The translations under genes and the position numbers were made by a program. 64,000 nt of DNA from Streptomyces syringium (GTDB taxonomy: Bacteria > Actinomycetota > Actinomycetes > Streptomycetales > Streptomycetaceae), in contig NZ_JAGIOH010000001.1 in the NCBI RefSeq assembly GCF_017876625.1, positions 6,283,501-6,347,500 on the forward strand, read 5' to 3'. The number at the start of each line of letters is the position of its first letter. The stretch's first letter is position 1. The notes below the pieces were generated by a model. That model was not told where the DNA came from. It was given only the letters and a program-made list of their open reading frames with translations, and made no database searches. Positions 24,469 through 34,108 of the stretch are shown one piece after another.

Positions 24469-26418
24469 CTACACGACGTCCAGCGGCAGCCGCAAAACGG
24501 TGTCACCGATCGCCGCCCCCGACTCCCGCAACATCCCCAGCTCCCCGTCCGACAACGCCCGCCGGTACACCCGTACCTCGTCCAGCTCCCCCGTCAGATG
24601 CCACCGGCTGTCCGGCTTCTGCCCCAGATGCACCCCGAAGGTCGACGTGCGGCTGACCGTTCCCGGCACATCGGGTACGGACGTGCTTGCGCCGTCGACG
24701 ATGAGCGTGAGGAGCCCGTCCGCGCGGCGCAGCGCCGCGTGGTGCCACTGCCCGTCGTGGTACGCGCCGGCCGCCCGCACCGTGGCGGTCCGCGACGGGC
24801 CCCGGCCCACGATGCCGGTGATCTGTCCGGTGATCCGCCGCGCACCCGGCTCGCCGCGCAGCACCACCTGCGGGGCCCCGCCGACCCCGCCCATCCACAG
24901 CAGCGGCTGCTCGCCCCGGGCGGCGGTGTAGCGGAACCACAGCGAGGCCGTGAAGTCCCCGTCGCCCAGCGGCAGGGAGGCCCGGTGGGGGAGGCGCACC
25001 GCGTCGTCCCTGCCGTCGAAGGCGAGCGCTCCGCCGAACCGGCCGCCGACCGGCCGGGCCCCGCCGAGCACGTAGGCACCCCGCGCGCCCGGCGCGTGGT
25101 CCGGGGTCGTGGGACCGGGGCCACGGCGCGGGCCGAGCCAGTCCTCGGTGAAGCGGGCGAAGCGCATCTCGTCGCGGGCGTCGGCCTTGCCGGCCTCGTA
25201 GAGCAGCCCGGTGGTGGCGCGGCCGACGACCGTCATGTCGGAGTAGCCGGACCAGTCGGCGGTGACCGCCCGGCCGCGGTCGACGCCTTCCCAGGTGCGG
25301 CCCTGGTCGTACGAGGAGCGGATGGTCATCGTGCGGCGGCGGTCGGGGTCGGCGGGCGCGGAGAACAGCCAGCGGCCGGACGGCAGCGGCAGGACGGTCC
25401 CCTGGACCATGGGGGTGTACAGGTCGGGGACGGCCCTGAAGGGCGCGGCGAAGTGCCCGCCCCCGTCACGGCTGACGGCGTGGTCGCGGTTGCCGAGGTC
25501 CGTGCCGTCCTGCTCCCGACCGCCCACGTACACGGTGCCGCCGGAGTCGGAGTCGGAGCCGGAGCGGTCGTCGGGCTCGGTCCGCTCGGCGAGGGTCAGT
25601 TCGGACGGCTTCTGCCGGTACGTGCCGTCGGGGCGGATCCGGTGGGTGTCCACCGCGCCGAGCCGCCAGTGGGCACCGGAGTCGTCGCTGTAGGCGAGCG
25701 CCGCGTGGTTCGCCGTGGGCCGCGTGCCGTCGTGGCTCTCGGCGTTGACCCCGACGATCAGCCGGCCCCGGTGCCGCCCGCGCGTGAGCTGGATGCCGTG
25801 GCCCGGCCCGGTCGCGTACCAGGAGTTCCAGCCGCGCGGCCGGAGCGTCGCGCTCAGGTCGCGCGGCCGCGACCAGGTCAGACCGTCGTCGTCGCTGTAC
25901 TGGAGATGGGGGGTGCGCTCACAGGGCGTATCGCAGTTCCCGGCGTCCGGACGGCCCTTGTTGTACGTGGTGGCCAGCACGATCCGGCCGGTGCGCCGGT
26001 CGACGACGGGCGCCGGGTTGCCGTGCGTGTCGCCGCGCCCGGCGTCGACGACACGCAGCGGGCCCCAGGTGCGGCCGCCGTCGGTGGACCGCTTGAGGAC
26101 GACGTCGATGTCGGTGGCGTCGCCGCAGTTGTGCTTGCGGCCCTCGGCGAAGGCGAGGAGCGTGCCGCGCACGGTGGTGACGAGCGCGGGAATGCGGTAG
26201 CAGGCGTAGCCGGGGTCCTGCGCGGCCTTGAACAGCACGCGCTCCTCGAAACCGGTACGGGCCACGGTGGAGGGGTCCGCGGCGGGGTCTTCCAGTGCCG
26301 TGGCCGGTGGCTGGGGGAGAAGGGCGAGTACGGCGCCCGCGAGCACGGCGCCGGTGACACGCCGTACGGCGGTGCGTCTGAGGGTGCGCGGGGGCTGTGC
26401 CGGAGGAAGCGGCGCCAT
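24469..26418 (-). CDS. Secreted exo-sialidase (GH33) with LamG-like domain
   Basis: 649 aa. A basic N-terminus followed by a hydrophobic Ala/Val stretch (about residues 20-37) is a Sec signal. The GH33 six-bladed propeller starts with YRIPAL (the FRIP-type arginine) near residue 73. Five Asp-box repeats are seen: STDGGRTW, SDDDGLTW, SDDSGAHW, SRDGGGHF and SYDQGRTW. Residues about 450-649 form a LamG/concanavalin-type domain (FGGALAFDGRDDAVRLPH, FTASLWFRY, GELDEVRVYRRALSDGEL). It would cleave terminal sialic acids outside the cell. An 18-bp palindrome upstream suggests tight control. Confidence 0.92.
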   Translation of the reverse strand: MAPLPPAQPPRTLRRTAVRRVTGAVLAGAVLALLPQPPATALEDPAADPSTVARTGFEERVLFKAAQDPGYACYRIPALVTTVRGTLLAFAEGRKHNCGDATDIDVVLKRSTDGGRTWGPLRVVDAGRGDTHGNPAPVVDRRTGRIVLATTYNKGRPDAGNCDTPCERTPHLQYSDDDGLTWSRPRDLSATLRPRGWNSWYATGPGHGIQLTRGRHRGRLIVGVNAESHDGTRPTANHAALAYSDDSGAHWRLGAVDTHRIRPDGTYRQKPSELTLAERTEPDDRSGSDSDSGGTVYVGGREQDGTDLGNRDHAVSRDGGGHFAAPFRAVPDLYTPMVQGTVLPLPSGRWLFSAPADPDRRRTMTIRSSYDQGRTWEGVDRGRAVTADWSGYSDMTVVGRATTGLLYEAGKADARDEMRFARFTEDWLGPRRGPGPTTPDHAPGARGAYVLGGARPVGGRFGGALAFDGRDDAVRLPHRASLPLGDGDFTASLWFRYTAARGEQPLLWMGGVGGAPQVVLRGEPGARRITGQITGIVGRGPSRTATVRAAGAYHDGQWHHAALRRADGLLTLIVDGASTSVPDVPGTVSRTSTFGVHLGQKPDSRWHLTGELDEVRVYRRALSDGELGMLRESGAAIGDTVLRLPLDVV

Positions 26419-26444
26419 GGCCCGTCCCTTTCGCGTCGAGGCAC

Positions 26445-26462
26445 GTCATGACATGTCGTGAC
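26445..26462. promoter_or_regulatory. 18-bp palindrome upstream of the sialidase gene
   Basis: GTCATGACATGTCGTGAC matches its reverse complement at 16 of 18 positions and begins 26 bp before the sialidase start codon. It is a probable repressor operator. No dedicated regulator gene adjoins it. Confidence 0.6.
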
Positions 26463-26554
26463 ACGGTGGACCGGGCGTCCCACACCACCCATGTCCGGTG
26501 GGCCGAACGTACGTGGCGGCTCCTCACCCCACAAGCGCCATGAGCCGAATGCGC

Positions 26555-27517
26555 TCACACGGGTCGCAGGACCACCTTCCCCCGGTTGGTGCGGGACTCG
26601 ATGATCGCGTGCGCCGTGGCCGCCTCCTCCAGCGGCAGTTCGACGTGGACGCGCGGCCGCAGCCGCCCGGCGGTGAACAGTCCCCACAGCTCCTGCCGCC
26701 ACCGCTCCATCAGCGCGGGGCGGTGGCGGGCGACGAGCGCCATCTGGAAGCCGATGGCGGACTTGGCGCCCACCAGCAGGTCGTAGGCCTCGATGGTCCC
26801 GCCGCCCGAGCCGTACGCCACCAGCCGGCCGCCCGGTGCCAGCGAGGCGACGGCGGGGGAGAGCAGCTCGCCGCCGACCGCGTCCAGGGCGATGTCCACG
26901 GGTTCGAAGGGCATCGCGGCCGCTTCGGGTCCGCCGCGGGTGGGGAGTTCGTCGTAGCTCACGACCTCGTCCGCCCCCAGCGACCGTACGAAGTCCGCCT
27001 TCGCGGCCGAGCCGACGGCGGCCACGACCCGCCCGGCGCCACGCGCCTTCGCCAGCTGCACGGCGAGGTGCCCGGCGCCGCTCGCGGCCGCCGTCACCAG
27101 CACCGACTCGCCCTCGGCCGGGCGGGCGGCCTCGTAGGCGCCGAGGGCGACCAGTCCGCAGCGCACGAGCGCGACCGCGTCGGTGGCGCTCGCGCCCTCG
27201 GGGACGGATGAGGCCATGGCGGAGTGGAGGAGGGAGTGGTCGGCGTAGCCGTCGCCGAAGCACAGGCCCGTGACGCGCTCGCCGACCGCGAAGCCGGTCA
27301 CGTCCGGGCCGACGGCGACGATCTTCCCGGCGACCTCGCCGCCCAGGCTCGCGGGCAGCGGCAGACCGCCGCCGCGGACCTTGCGGACCACCGGCAGGGT
27401 GACGCCGATCGCCTCGGTGCGCAGCAGCAGTTCGCCGGGGCCCGGCCGCGGTACGTCGGTCTGCTCGACGCGCAGGACCTCGGGGCCGCCGTTCTCGTGA
27501 TACCGGACGCGACGCAT
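26555..27517 (-). CDS. Zinc-type alcohol dehydrogenase-like quinone oxidoreductase
   Basis: 320 aa, medium-chain dehydrogenase superfamily, quinone-oxidoreductase branch. It starts with RRVRYHENGGPEVLRVEQ, with the NADPH motif AAASGAGHLAVQLAKARGAG near residue 143. Zn-binding Cys/His sets are absent, as expected for QOR. It likely reduces quinones or enones with NADPH. The divergent marR gene and the palindromic boxes between them indicate induction by a toxic ligand. Confidence 0.92.
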   Translation of the reverse strand: MRRVRYHENGGPEVLRVEQTDVPRPGPGELLLRTEAIGVTLPVVRKVRGGGLPLPASLGGEVAGKIVAVGPDVTGFAVGERVTGLCFGDGYADHSLLHSAMASSVPEGASATDAVALVRCGLVALGAYEAARPAEGESVLVTAAASGAGHLAVQLAKARGAGRVVAAVGSAAKADFVRSLGADEVVSYDELPTRGGPEAAAMPFEPVDIALDAVGGELLSPAVASLAPGGRLVAYGSGGGTIEAYDLLVGAKSAIGFQMALVARHRPALMERWRQELWGLFTAGRLRPRVHVELPLEEAATAHAIIESRTNRGKVVLRPV

Positions 27518-27541
27518 GGGTTACCTCTACCTCCACCGATG

Positions 27542-27560
27542 TCGTTGGTGGCTCCAACGA
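27542..27560. promoter_or_regulatory. MarR-type operator 1 (quinone oxidoreductase side)
   Basis: TCGTTGGTGGCTCCAACGA is a 19-bp palindrome with perfect 7-bp arms, 24 bp upstream of the quinone oxidoreductase start. Confidence 0.6.
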
Positions 27561-27603
27561 TACGAGAATTCATGGGTGAGGCCAATGGTTTTTCGTGGGG
27601 GTG

Positions 27604-27618
27604 CCCAACGATTCGGTG
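27604..27618. promoter_or_regulatory. MarR-type operator 2 (marR side)
   Basis: CCAACGATTCGGTGG is a 15-bp imperfect palindrome sharing the CCAACGA half-site with operator 1. It is 14 bp before the marR start codon, which fits autoregulation. Confidence 0.5.
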
Positions 27619-27632
27619 GATAGGGTGCCGCC

Positions 27633-28082
27633 ATGTCAGAGAACGAGCCCGCCCTCACCCGGATCCGCTCCCTGCCCAGCTGGCTGCTGGGCCGCGCCTC
27701 CGCACGCGGCCGCCGCCTCGTGGGCGAGGCGCTGGCCCGCGAAGGCATGCGCATGCCGCACCACGCGGTGCTGTCCGCCGTCGCCGACCTCGGGCCGGTG
27801 GCCCAGGCCGAACTCGGCCGCACCACCGGCTTCGACCCCAAGGACATGGTCGGCATCCTCAATGACCTCCAGGCCGACGACCTCGTCACCCGCACTCCCG
27901 ACCCGGGCGACCGCCGTAAGAACGCCATCACCATCACCCCCGAGGGACGCAGACGTCTCACCCGGCTCGCGAAACTGGGCGACGAGGCGAACGAGGCACT
28001 GCTCGCCCCGCTCACCCCCGCCGAGCGGGAACAGTTCCTCGCCCTGCTGACCCGGGTCGTGGAGGCCGCGGGCCAGGCCTGA
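27633..28082 (+). CDS. MarR-family regulator
   Basis: 149 aa. The winged HTH spans about residues 50-95 (AVLSAVADLGPVAQAELGRT, NDLQADDLVTRTPDPGDRRK), with the conserved D-x-R-R wing. It is divergent from the quinone oxidoreductase gene, the standard arrangement for a redox- or phenolic-sensing MarR. No Cys is present in the DNA-binding domain, so a ligand rather than thiol oxidation is the likelier signal. Confidence 0.92.
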   Translation: MSENEPALTRIRSLPSWLLGRASARGRRLVGEALAREGMRMPHHAVLSAVADLGPVAQAELGRTTGFDPKDMVGILNDLQADDLVTRTPDPGDRRKNAITITPEGRRRLTRLAKLGDEANEALLAPLTPAEREQFLALLTRVVEAAGQA

Positions 28083-28089
28083 CCTTCCC

Positions 28090-28118
28090 CGCCCGCCCTT
28101 TCTTCGAAAGCGCGGGCG
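28090..28118 (+). terminator. Terminator after marR
   Basis: CGCCCGC-C-CTTTC pairs with GAAAG-C-GCGGGCG across a TTC loop: 12 base pairs with one mismatch. It insulates the large operon that begins at 28187. Confidence 0.7.
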
Positions 28119-28186
28119 AGAGTCCCCCGGATCTGGTGGGATGTCACTTCGCACGGAACGGGGCACGGGGCACGGGGGCGAGAGCA

Positions 28187-30502
28187 ATGGGTCGGGACTT
28201 CGGGGATGTCCTCGGGCTGCCACAAGCCCTGCCGGACATGCCGCTCTCCCCCCTCGTGCCCGGCTGGGCCGAACTCCGCGCCGCCGAACGGGCCGCGGGA
28301 TTCCGGCACGCCGCCGACGCGCTGCTGCCGCCCGGCAGCACCGGCGGCGCCCCCGGCGCGTACTTCCAGATCCTGGACGGGCTGCGCGTCCCCGGCCGCG
28401 GCGGACGCCGCAGACACGTCGACCGCGCCCTGCTGGCCGAGGCCCGCGACGCGGCCCTGCGCGCGGGCGCGCCGGAGCCGGTGCGCTCCCTCTTCGCCCA
28501 CTACGACGCCGCCCTCGCCGAGCACCCCATGGGCCTGCGCCGGGTCGTCCTGTACCAACTCCTCCAACTGCTGCGCGACACCCCGCGCGGCCCCAGCGCC
28601 CAGGCGGCGACGGCCCTCGGCGTCGACCCCGCCGAAGCCGCGGCCCTCGCCCACGCCGCCCGCCGCGCGGCCCGGACCACGCCCGCCGCCCGCGCGGCGG
28701 CCGAGACCCTGCTCGACGTCTGGCGGGCCGGACACACCCGGCGGGCCCACGCCCTCACCCGGCAGGTACCCGCCACGGCACCCGCCCCGGCGGGTGATCA
28801 GCGTCTCGCCCACCTGGTGACCCGCGTCGCGTCCCGGGCCCGCCGCACCGACGCCCTCCTCCGGGAAGCCCACGCCCTGGAACGCCGCGGCGCCACGGAT
28901 GCGGCGGCCGACCACTACCTGCGCGCCCTGCTCACCGCCGAGGACGACACCGACGCCCTCCACGGCCTCCTGCGCACCTGCCGCCCCACCGTCCTGCGCG
29001 CCGAGGTCCGGCAGGACGGCGTCCGGCTGCGCCGGCCCGCCGACCCCCAGCAGCCCCCGGACCACCGCACCTGGCGGCTCCTGCGCGGCGCGGCGGGGCG
29101 CGACGCGTGGACGGAACTCACCGTCCCCACGCCCACCAGCGGCGGCGGCGACATCGTCGACGGGGCCGCCCCGCTCGGCGAGCGCGTCCGCTACGCCGCC
29201 CTTCCGCTCGACGGCGGCCGGATCGCGGGAAGACCGCTCGTCAGCGCCGAGGTCCTCGTCGCACCCGAGGTGTCGGACGTGACGCTGGCCGACGGCCGGG
29301 CCCGCGTCGACGCCCAGTGGCGGACCCCGCCGGGCACCCACCGGGTCACCGTCGTACGGACCGGCCCGGACCCCGCGGCCACCGACGTGCCCGCCGGCCC
29401 GCACGGATTCACCGACCGGGGCCTGCCGCCCGGCGAGCACCGCTACCGGATCCATTGCGTCTACCGCACCGCCGCAGGCCGGGAGGTCCGCTCCCCGGGG
29501 GTGGCCGCCCACCGTACCGTCCACCCCTGGCCCGACCCTGTGACCGGCCTGACCGTACGCCAGGGCGAGGAACCCGGCGTCCTGGACGTCGACTGGACCG
29601 GTGGGGCCCGCGGACAGGTGCGGCTCCTCGACTGGCCCGGCCCGCCGCCCCCGCCCGGCGAGGATCTGCGCACGCCCGCCGCCGACCTGCCGCCCGAGCT
29701 GTCCTGGCCCCCGTGCGGAGCGCCCCGGGCCGGGAGCGCCGCGTACCGCCCGCCGGCCGGTGCCACCACCCGCCTCACCGCCGTCACCGTCCTCGGCGAC
29801 CGGGTCGTGGCGGGCCCCAGCGTGCGCGTCGACGTGCCCGAAGGCGTGCCGGAGCTCACGGCCCGCCGCACCGAGCCCACCCGCGCCCGGCTGACCTTCG
29901 ACTGGCCGCGCGCCACGGACCGCGTCCTCGTCCGCTGGTGGCAGTCGGACCAGGCCCACGAGCGGCGGCTGACCCGCAGCGCCTACCTCCGCGAGGGCCT
30001 CCACCTCGCCCTCACCCGCGCGCCCGCGCGGTTCCGCGTCGAACCCCTCGCGGTCGCCGACGCGGACGTCGTCCTCCCGCCCGCCTGCGCCGAGACCGTC
30101 CTCCCCGCAGACGTGGCCATCGGCTACGCGCTCGACCGCCCCGGCTTCCTCACCGCCCGACGCCGCCGCGTCACCGTCCAGGCCGACACCCCCGAACCCG
30201 CCGGGCCGGCCGGTGAAACGGGTGAAGCCGCCCCGGAACTACCCGGGTTCGTGCTGGTCGCCCGCGCGGCAGGCACCTCCCGCCAGGCACCGGCCCCGCC
30301 GCGCACCGAGCGGGACGGCACGCCCGTACTGCGCCTGAGCGGCGCGGAGTTGCTCGCCGGGCCCGTGCGGTGCGACCTCGACGCCGCCGTGGCCGACGCG
30401 GGGGTCCGCCGCCCGTATACCCTGCGAGCCTTCCTGACCGGGCCGCACGCCCCTGCCGTACGACTCGAAGAACCCCCGCACAAGGACCTGGTGGTGCGCT
30501 GA
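28187..30502 (+). CDS. Fn3-like multi-domain protein, first gene of the GTPase/kinase system
   Basis: 771 aa from the ATG at 28187. No signal peptide. Residues 1-270 are Ala/Leu/Arg-rich and helical, with a TPR-like piece RRTDALLREAHALERRGATD near 215. From about 285 to 640 there are repeated beta-sandwich segments of Fn3 type. Examples are THRVTVVRTGPDP...GLPPGEHRYRIHCVYRT, then VTGLTVRQGEEPGVLDVDW, then RARLTFDWPRATDRVLVRWW. It is probably a scaffold or sensor for the GTPase encoded next; the stop is 1 base before that start codon. No enzymatic motif is seen. Confidence 0.75.
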   Translation: MGRDFGDVLGLPQALPDMPLSPLVPGWAELRAAERAAGFRHAADALLPPGSTGGAPGAYFQILDGLRVPGRGGRRRHVDRALLAEARDAALRAGAPEPVRSLFAHYDAALAEHPMGLRRVVLYQLLQLLRDTPRGPSAQAATALGVDPAEAAALAHAARRAARTTPAARAAAETLLDVWRAGHTRRAHALTRQVPATAPAPAGDQRLAHLVTRVASRARRTDALLREAHALERRGATDAAADHYLRALLTAEDDTDALHGLLRTCRPTVLRAEVRQDGVRLRRPADPQQPPDHRTWRLLRGAAGRDAWTELTVPTPTSGGGDIVDGAAPLGERVRYAALPLDGGRIAGRPLVSAEVLVAPEVSDVTLADGRARVDAQWRTPPGTHRVTVVRTGPDPAATDVPAGPHGFTDRGLPPGEHRYRIHCVYRTAAGREVRSPGVAAHRTVHPWPDPVTGLTVRQGEEPGVLDVDWTGGARGQVRLLDWPGPPPPPGEDLRTPAADLPPELSWPPCGAPRAGSAAYRPPAGATTRLTAVTVLGDRVVAGPSVRVDVPEGVPELTARRTEPTRARLTFDWPRATDRVLVRWWQSDQAHERRLTRSAYLREGLHLALTRAPARFRVEPLAVADADVVLPPACAETVLPADVAIGYALDRPGFLTARRRRVTVQADTPEPAGPAGETGEAAPELPGFVLVARAAGTSRQAPAPPRTERDGTPVLRLSGAELLAGPVRCDLDAAVADAGVRRPYTLRAFLTGPHAPAVRLEEPPHKDLVVR

Positions 30503-30503
30503 C

Positions 30504-31730
30504 ATGACGACCGTCATCTGTCCCTACTGCTTCACCCGTGGCCAGTCCGGCCGGCTCGGCTACCGCTGTCTGATGTCCGCCTCCGGCATCCGCGGCGGCA
30601 CCAAGTGCGACCCCGAACGGGACGACGTGTGGGCCCAGTTCAAAGGCGCCTCCGTCGCCCCGCAGGCCCGGATGCGCGGCCCCGTCTTCGACCCGCCGCG
30701 CGCCTTCCGCATCGGCGCCAAGCGGGCCGACTGCCCGGGCTGCGGCGTCGCCACCCCCGTACGGGTCTGCCGGCAGTGCCACAGCGACCTGCCCAGCGAC
30801 TACTGCGACCAGGACAGCCGCATCATCGCCCTGGTGGGCGCCAAGGCCACCGGCAAGAGCACCTACGTCGCCGTGCTCGTCAACGAGTTGAGACACCGCG
30901 TCGGCGGCGCCTACCGGGCGTCGCTGGCCGCGATGGGCAGCGACACCCAGCGCCGCGACCGGGACATGGCCGCCGAACTCTACGAACGGCTCCAGCTCCC
31001 CGAAGCCACCCGGCCCGCCGCGCTGGGCTTCAACGACCCGCTGCTGTACCGGCTGAGCGTGCCCCACCGGGGCCGGTTCGGCGAAGGCAGCCGGCACACC
31101 GCCCTCGTCTTCTTCGACGCCGCCGGCGAGGACCTGCGCAACGCCGAGGCCATGGACCGCTACACCGCCTACCTCGCCGCCGCCGACGGCATCATCCTGC
31201 TGGTCGACCCGCTGCAGATGGCGCCCGTCAGGGAAGAGCTGGGCTCCGCCGGCGGGCCGCCCCTGCCGCCGGTGGAGACCGCGCCCCAGCAGATCGCCGC
31301 CGACGTGGCCGCCCAACTGCGCGGCCACGGCCGCTCCGGCTCCCGCGGCCGCCTGTCCACCCCCATCGCCGTGGCGCTCACCAAGACGGACATGCTGCGC
31401 CCGCTGCTCTCCCCCCAGTCGCCGCTGCACCACAACGCCCCGCACCACGGCGGCGCCCTGGACGAGGCCGAGCGCCCCGTCGTCCACGAGGAGGTGCGCT
31501 CGCTGCTGGAGGGCTGGGACGGCGGGGCGCTGTGCCGGCAGCTCGACAGCGACTTCTCCGACGTCGCCCTCTTCGGCCTCTCCGCGCTCGGCGCCCCGCC
31601 GCCGGCCGACGCCCCCGCCGACGCCCCCAAGTCCGGCCCCCAGCCCACCCGGGTGGAGGACCCCCTGCTGTGGCTGCTGGCCCGCCGCGGCCTGCTGCCC
31701 GTCCGCAAGGCCAAGAAGGGAGCCGCGTGA
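30504..31730 (+). CDS. Zinc-ribbon GTPase (double-GTPase 2-like)
   Basis: 408 aa. N-terminal Cys pairs (CPYC, then CPGCG and CRQCH near residues 76-95) form zinc ribbons. The P-loop GAKATGKST is near residue 112, the switch II/Walker B segment is FFDAAGED near 200, and the NKxD-type specificity motif is LTKTD near 292. These fit a TRAFAC-like GTPase of the kind named DO-GTPase2 in prokaryotic conflict systems (family name from memory). LLARRGLLPVRK near the C-terminus recurs as LLSQTGLPVRK in the second GTPase at 34105, so the two are related. Its stop overlaps the next GTG. Confidence 0.82.
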   Translation: MTTVICPYCFTRGQSGRLGYRCLMSASGIRGGTKCDPERDDVWAQFKGASVAPQARMRGPVFDPPRAFRIGAKRADCPGCGVATPVRVCRQCHSDLPSDYCDQDSRIIALVGAKATGKSTYVAVLVNELRHRVGGAYRASLAAMGSDTQRRDRDMAAELYERLQLPEATRPAALGFNDPLLYRLSVPHRGRFGEGSRHTALVFFDAAGEDLRNAEAMDRYTAYLAAADGIILLVDPLQMAPVREELGSAGGPPLPPVETAPQQIAADVAAQLRGHGRSGSRGRLSTPIAVALTKTDMLRPLLSPQSPLHHNAPHHGGALDEAERPVVHEEVRSLLEGWDGGALCRQLDSDFSDVALFGLSALGAPPPADAPADAPKSGPQPTRVEDPLLWLLARRGLLPVRKAKKGAA

Positions 31731-34108
31731 ACCTGCCGCAGCTGCACTACACCTCCGCCGCCCCCGGCCCGGACGGCTCCGGTTTCCGCTTCACCGCCGT
31801 CAGCGCCGCCCTGCCCACCGCGCTGCTGGGGGAGGTCGAGCAACTGGTGGGGTACGAACCCCCGCGCGACGCCCCCGGCCGCCCGACCCGCGACGAACTC
31901 GCCGTGTTCCCCGTCGCCTTCAGCCACAACGCGCTGTCCGACGGCAGCCGGCTGCTGTGCCGGACGGTCTACACCGGCACCGACTACAGCGGCCGCTACG
32001 GCAACTTCCACGCCCACGCCGTCCGCCTGCCCGAGGACGGCTCCCTGCCCGGCGGCCTGCTGCCCATCGAGGCGTGGGAGTCACCGTCGTGGACCGACCG
32101 CACCCCCGACGAGCGCCACCCCGGCCCGCTCACGACCCTGACCCCCGCCCGGCGGGTCGACCGCGCCGGCCTGATCCGCTTCTGCCGCGCCCGCGCGGAC
32201 CGGCTCGAACCCTTCCTCGCCGACGTACGAGCCCTGCTGCACACCCCCGACGCCCCGCAGCTCCTCGTCGTCGAACGCGACAGCGCCGACACCGCGCACT
32301 GGATCGCCGTCGCCAGCGCCGTCCTGCCCCGCGACCGGGCCGACCGGCTCACCTTCACCACCTACACCCGCCGGCCCCAGCTCGCCCGCCAGCAGATCGT
32401 CGGCACCCTCCCGGACGCCGACTTCGACCTCGCCGGGGCCGCCGCCGACCACCGCTACCGCGTCCACGACTGCGCCGGAGGCCACTCCAGCCCCGCCCGC
32501 CGGGAGCCGGACCCCTGGGCGGCCGTCGCCGCCCGCGTCTGGCTGGCCGACCGGCCCGAACTCTTCGCCGAGGCGGCCCGGACCGGCCACGACACCGGCT
32601 CTGACGCCGGGCTGCTGGCCGTCCTCGCGGCCCGCGCCGGCATCACCCTCGACGCCACCGGGCGCACCGCCGCGGCCCGCGCCGCCCACGAGCACACCGG
32701 GTCCGACGACACCCTCTGGCCGCCGCTGCTCACCACCCTCGCCGCCGGCGGCACGGACCGCACCCCCGAGGAATGGACGGCCCTCGCCGGGCTCGCCGAG
32801 GAATTCTCCCGACTGGCCGACGACACGGCCACCGCTCCCCTCCGGGGCGACCTGCACGACGCACTCGACCGGGCGGCGGCCGCCCCCGACAGCCCCCTCG
32901 GCCCGCTCCTCGCCCTGCTCGGCCTCGCCGACGCACTCCGCGCCACCTACGGCGGCGCCGGGCCCGCCCTCACCGCCCGCCTCACCGCGGCCCTGCTGGA
33001 CGGCACCGCCGAGGACCGCCAAGCCGTGCGCACCGCCCTCGCCCCGCACGGCACCCTCACCGCCACCGTGCTCGACGCCCTCGACCAGCACGCCGCGACC
33101 GACGACCCGGGCCGTGTCTCCCACGCCCTCGCCGCACTGCCCGACGCCGACCTCACCGGTCACCCCCACCTCAGGACGGCCCGCGAGTTCGGCGTCCTGA
33201 CGGCCGACGGCCGGCTGCGCCCCGACCGGCCGGCCCTGCTCGACGCGCTCATGAAGGCCGCCGGCGCCGAGCACCAGGCCGAACCGTCCGTCCTGCGCGC
33301 CGCCTTCCGCCTCGTCCAGGGCGACCGCCCGCTGCGCCCCGTGGAGGCGGGCACCCTGCTCGCCCAGCTCCCCGCGGCCTGGCACCGCGCGGCGGGCCTC
33401 GACGAGGTGTTCATCCAGGCCGCCCTGGACAGCGCCCCCGACGACCGGGAGGCACCCGACCTCGCCAAAGCCCTGCTCGTCCACTGCGCGAGCGCCCTCG
33501 CCCCCCGGCAGCGGGCCGCGCTGCTCCTCCTCGAACTGGCCGGCGAGCTGACCACCGGCGAAGCCCAGCCGGGGTTCACCGAACGGGCGCTCGCCGTACG
33601 CCCCCAGGCGGCCCCCCTCGAACCCGGCATCGAGGAACGACTCGGCAGGGCCCTCGCCGACCGGCTGCTGGCCGAACGACAGCCCCCCGGCGAACTGCGA
33701 GCCCTCATCCACTCCGGCGACGAGATGCTGCTGCGCACCTACACCGAGCGGGCCCGCGGTGACGGCGTCGGCAGCGCGCTGCGCCGCTCCCCGTCGTACG
33801 CGGCCGCCTGCTTCGTCGCCTGGCACACCGCCTCCGGAGCCGACCCCCTCTGGGAGCGGACCCGCACCGAACTGCTGTCCTCCGTGCTGAAGCCCGTCGT
33901 ACGCCGGATGCCCGCCGAGGACGTCGACGCCCTCCTGGAGAGCCTGCGACGACGAGGAGGCGGCTGGGCCGAGGCGTTCGGGGACTGGCACCGGCCCGGC
34001 GTGCTCGGCAGGCTCGGCGGCCGCTGGCGCGGCCGCGGCGGCCGGGCCCCCGGACCCGCCTACGGGCCGGGAGACATCGAACGCCCCGGTGAGGAGCACG
34101 GCCGATGA
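31727..34108 (+). CDS. GTPase-associated protein (GAP1-like)
   Basis: 793 aa from a GTG overlapping the previous stop (GTGA), with AAGGGAG upstream. The first 290 residues match the N-terminal module of GTPase-associated protein 1 as I remember it: LPQLHYTSA, GYEPPRDAP, FPVAFSHNALSDG, DYSGRYGNFHAHAV, then PRDRADRLTFTTYTRRP and YRVHDC. The rest (300-760) is an all-helical array, which fits the GAP1 middle and C-terminal domains. It is proposed to regulate or be regulated by the flanking GTPases. No catalytic residues are evident. Confidence 0.75.
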   Translation: MNLPQLHYTSAAPGPDGSGFRFTAVSAALPTALLGEVEQLVGYEPPRDAPGRPTRDELAVFPVAFSHNALSDGSRLLCRTVYTGTDYSGRYGNFHAHAVRLPEDGSLPGGLLPIEAWESPSWTDRTPDERHPGPLTTLTPARRVDRAGLIRFCRARADRLEPFLADVRALLHTPDAPQLLVVERDSADTAHWIAVASAVLPRDRADRLTFTTYTRRPQLARQQIVGTLPDADFDLAGAAADHRYRVHDCAGGHSSPARREPDPWAAVAARVWLADRPELFAEAARTGHDTGSDAGLLAVLAARAGITLDATGRTAAARAAHEHTGSDDTLWPPLLTTLAAGGTDRTPEEWTALAGLAEEFSRLADDTATAPLRGDLHDALDRAAAAPDSPLGPLLALLGLADALRATYGGAGPALTARLTAALLDGTAEDRQAVRTALAPHGTLTATVLDALDQHAATDDPGRVSHALAALPDADLTGHPHLRTAREFGVLTADGRLRPDRPALLDALMKAAGAEHQAEPSVLRAAFRLVQGDRPLRPVEAGTLLAQLPAAWHRAAGLDEVFIQAALDSAPDDREAPDLAKALLVHCASALAPRQRAALLLLELAGELTTGEAQPGFTERALAVRPQAAPLEPGIEERLGRALADRLLAERQPPGELRALIHSGDEMLLRTYTERARGDGVGSALRRSPSYAAACFVAWHTASGADPLWERTRTELLSSVLKPVVRRMPAEDVDALLESLRRRGGGWAEAFGDWHRPGVLGRLGGRWRGRGGRAPGPAYGPGDIERPGEEHGR

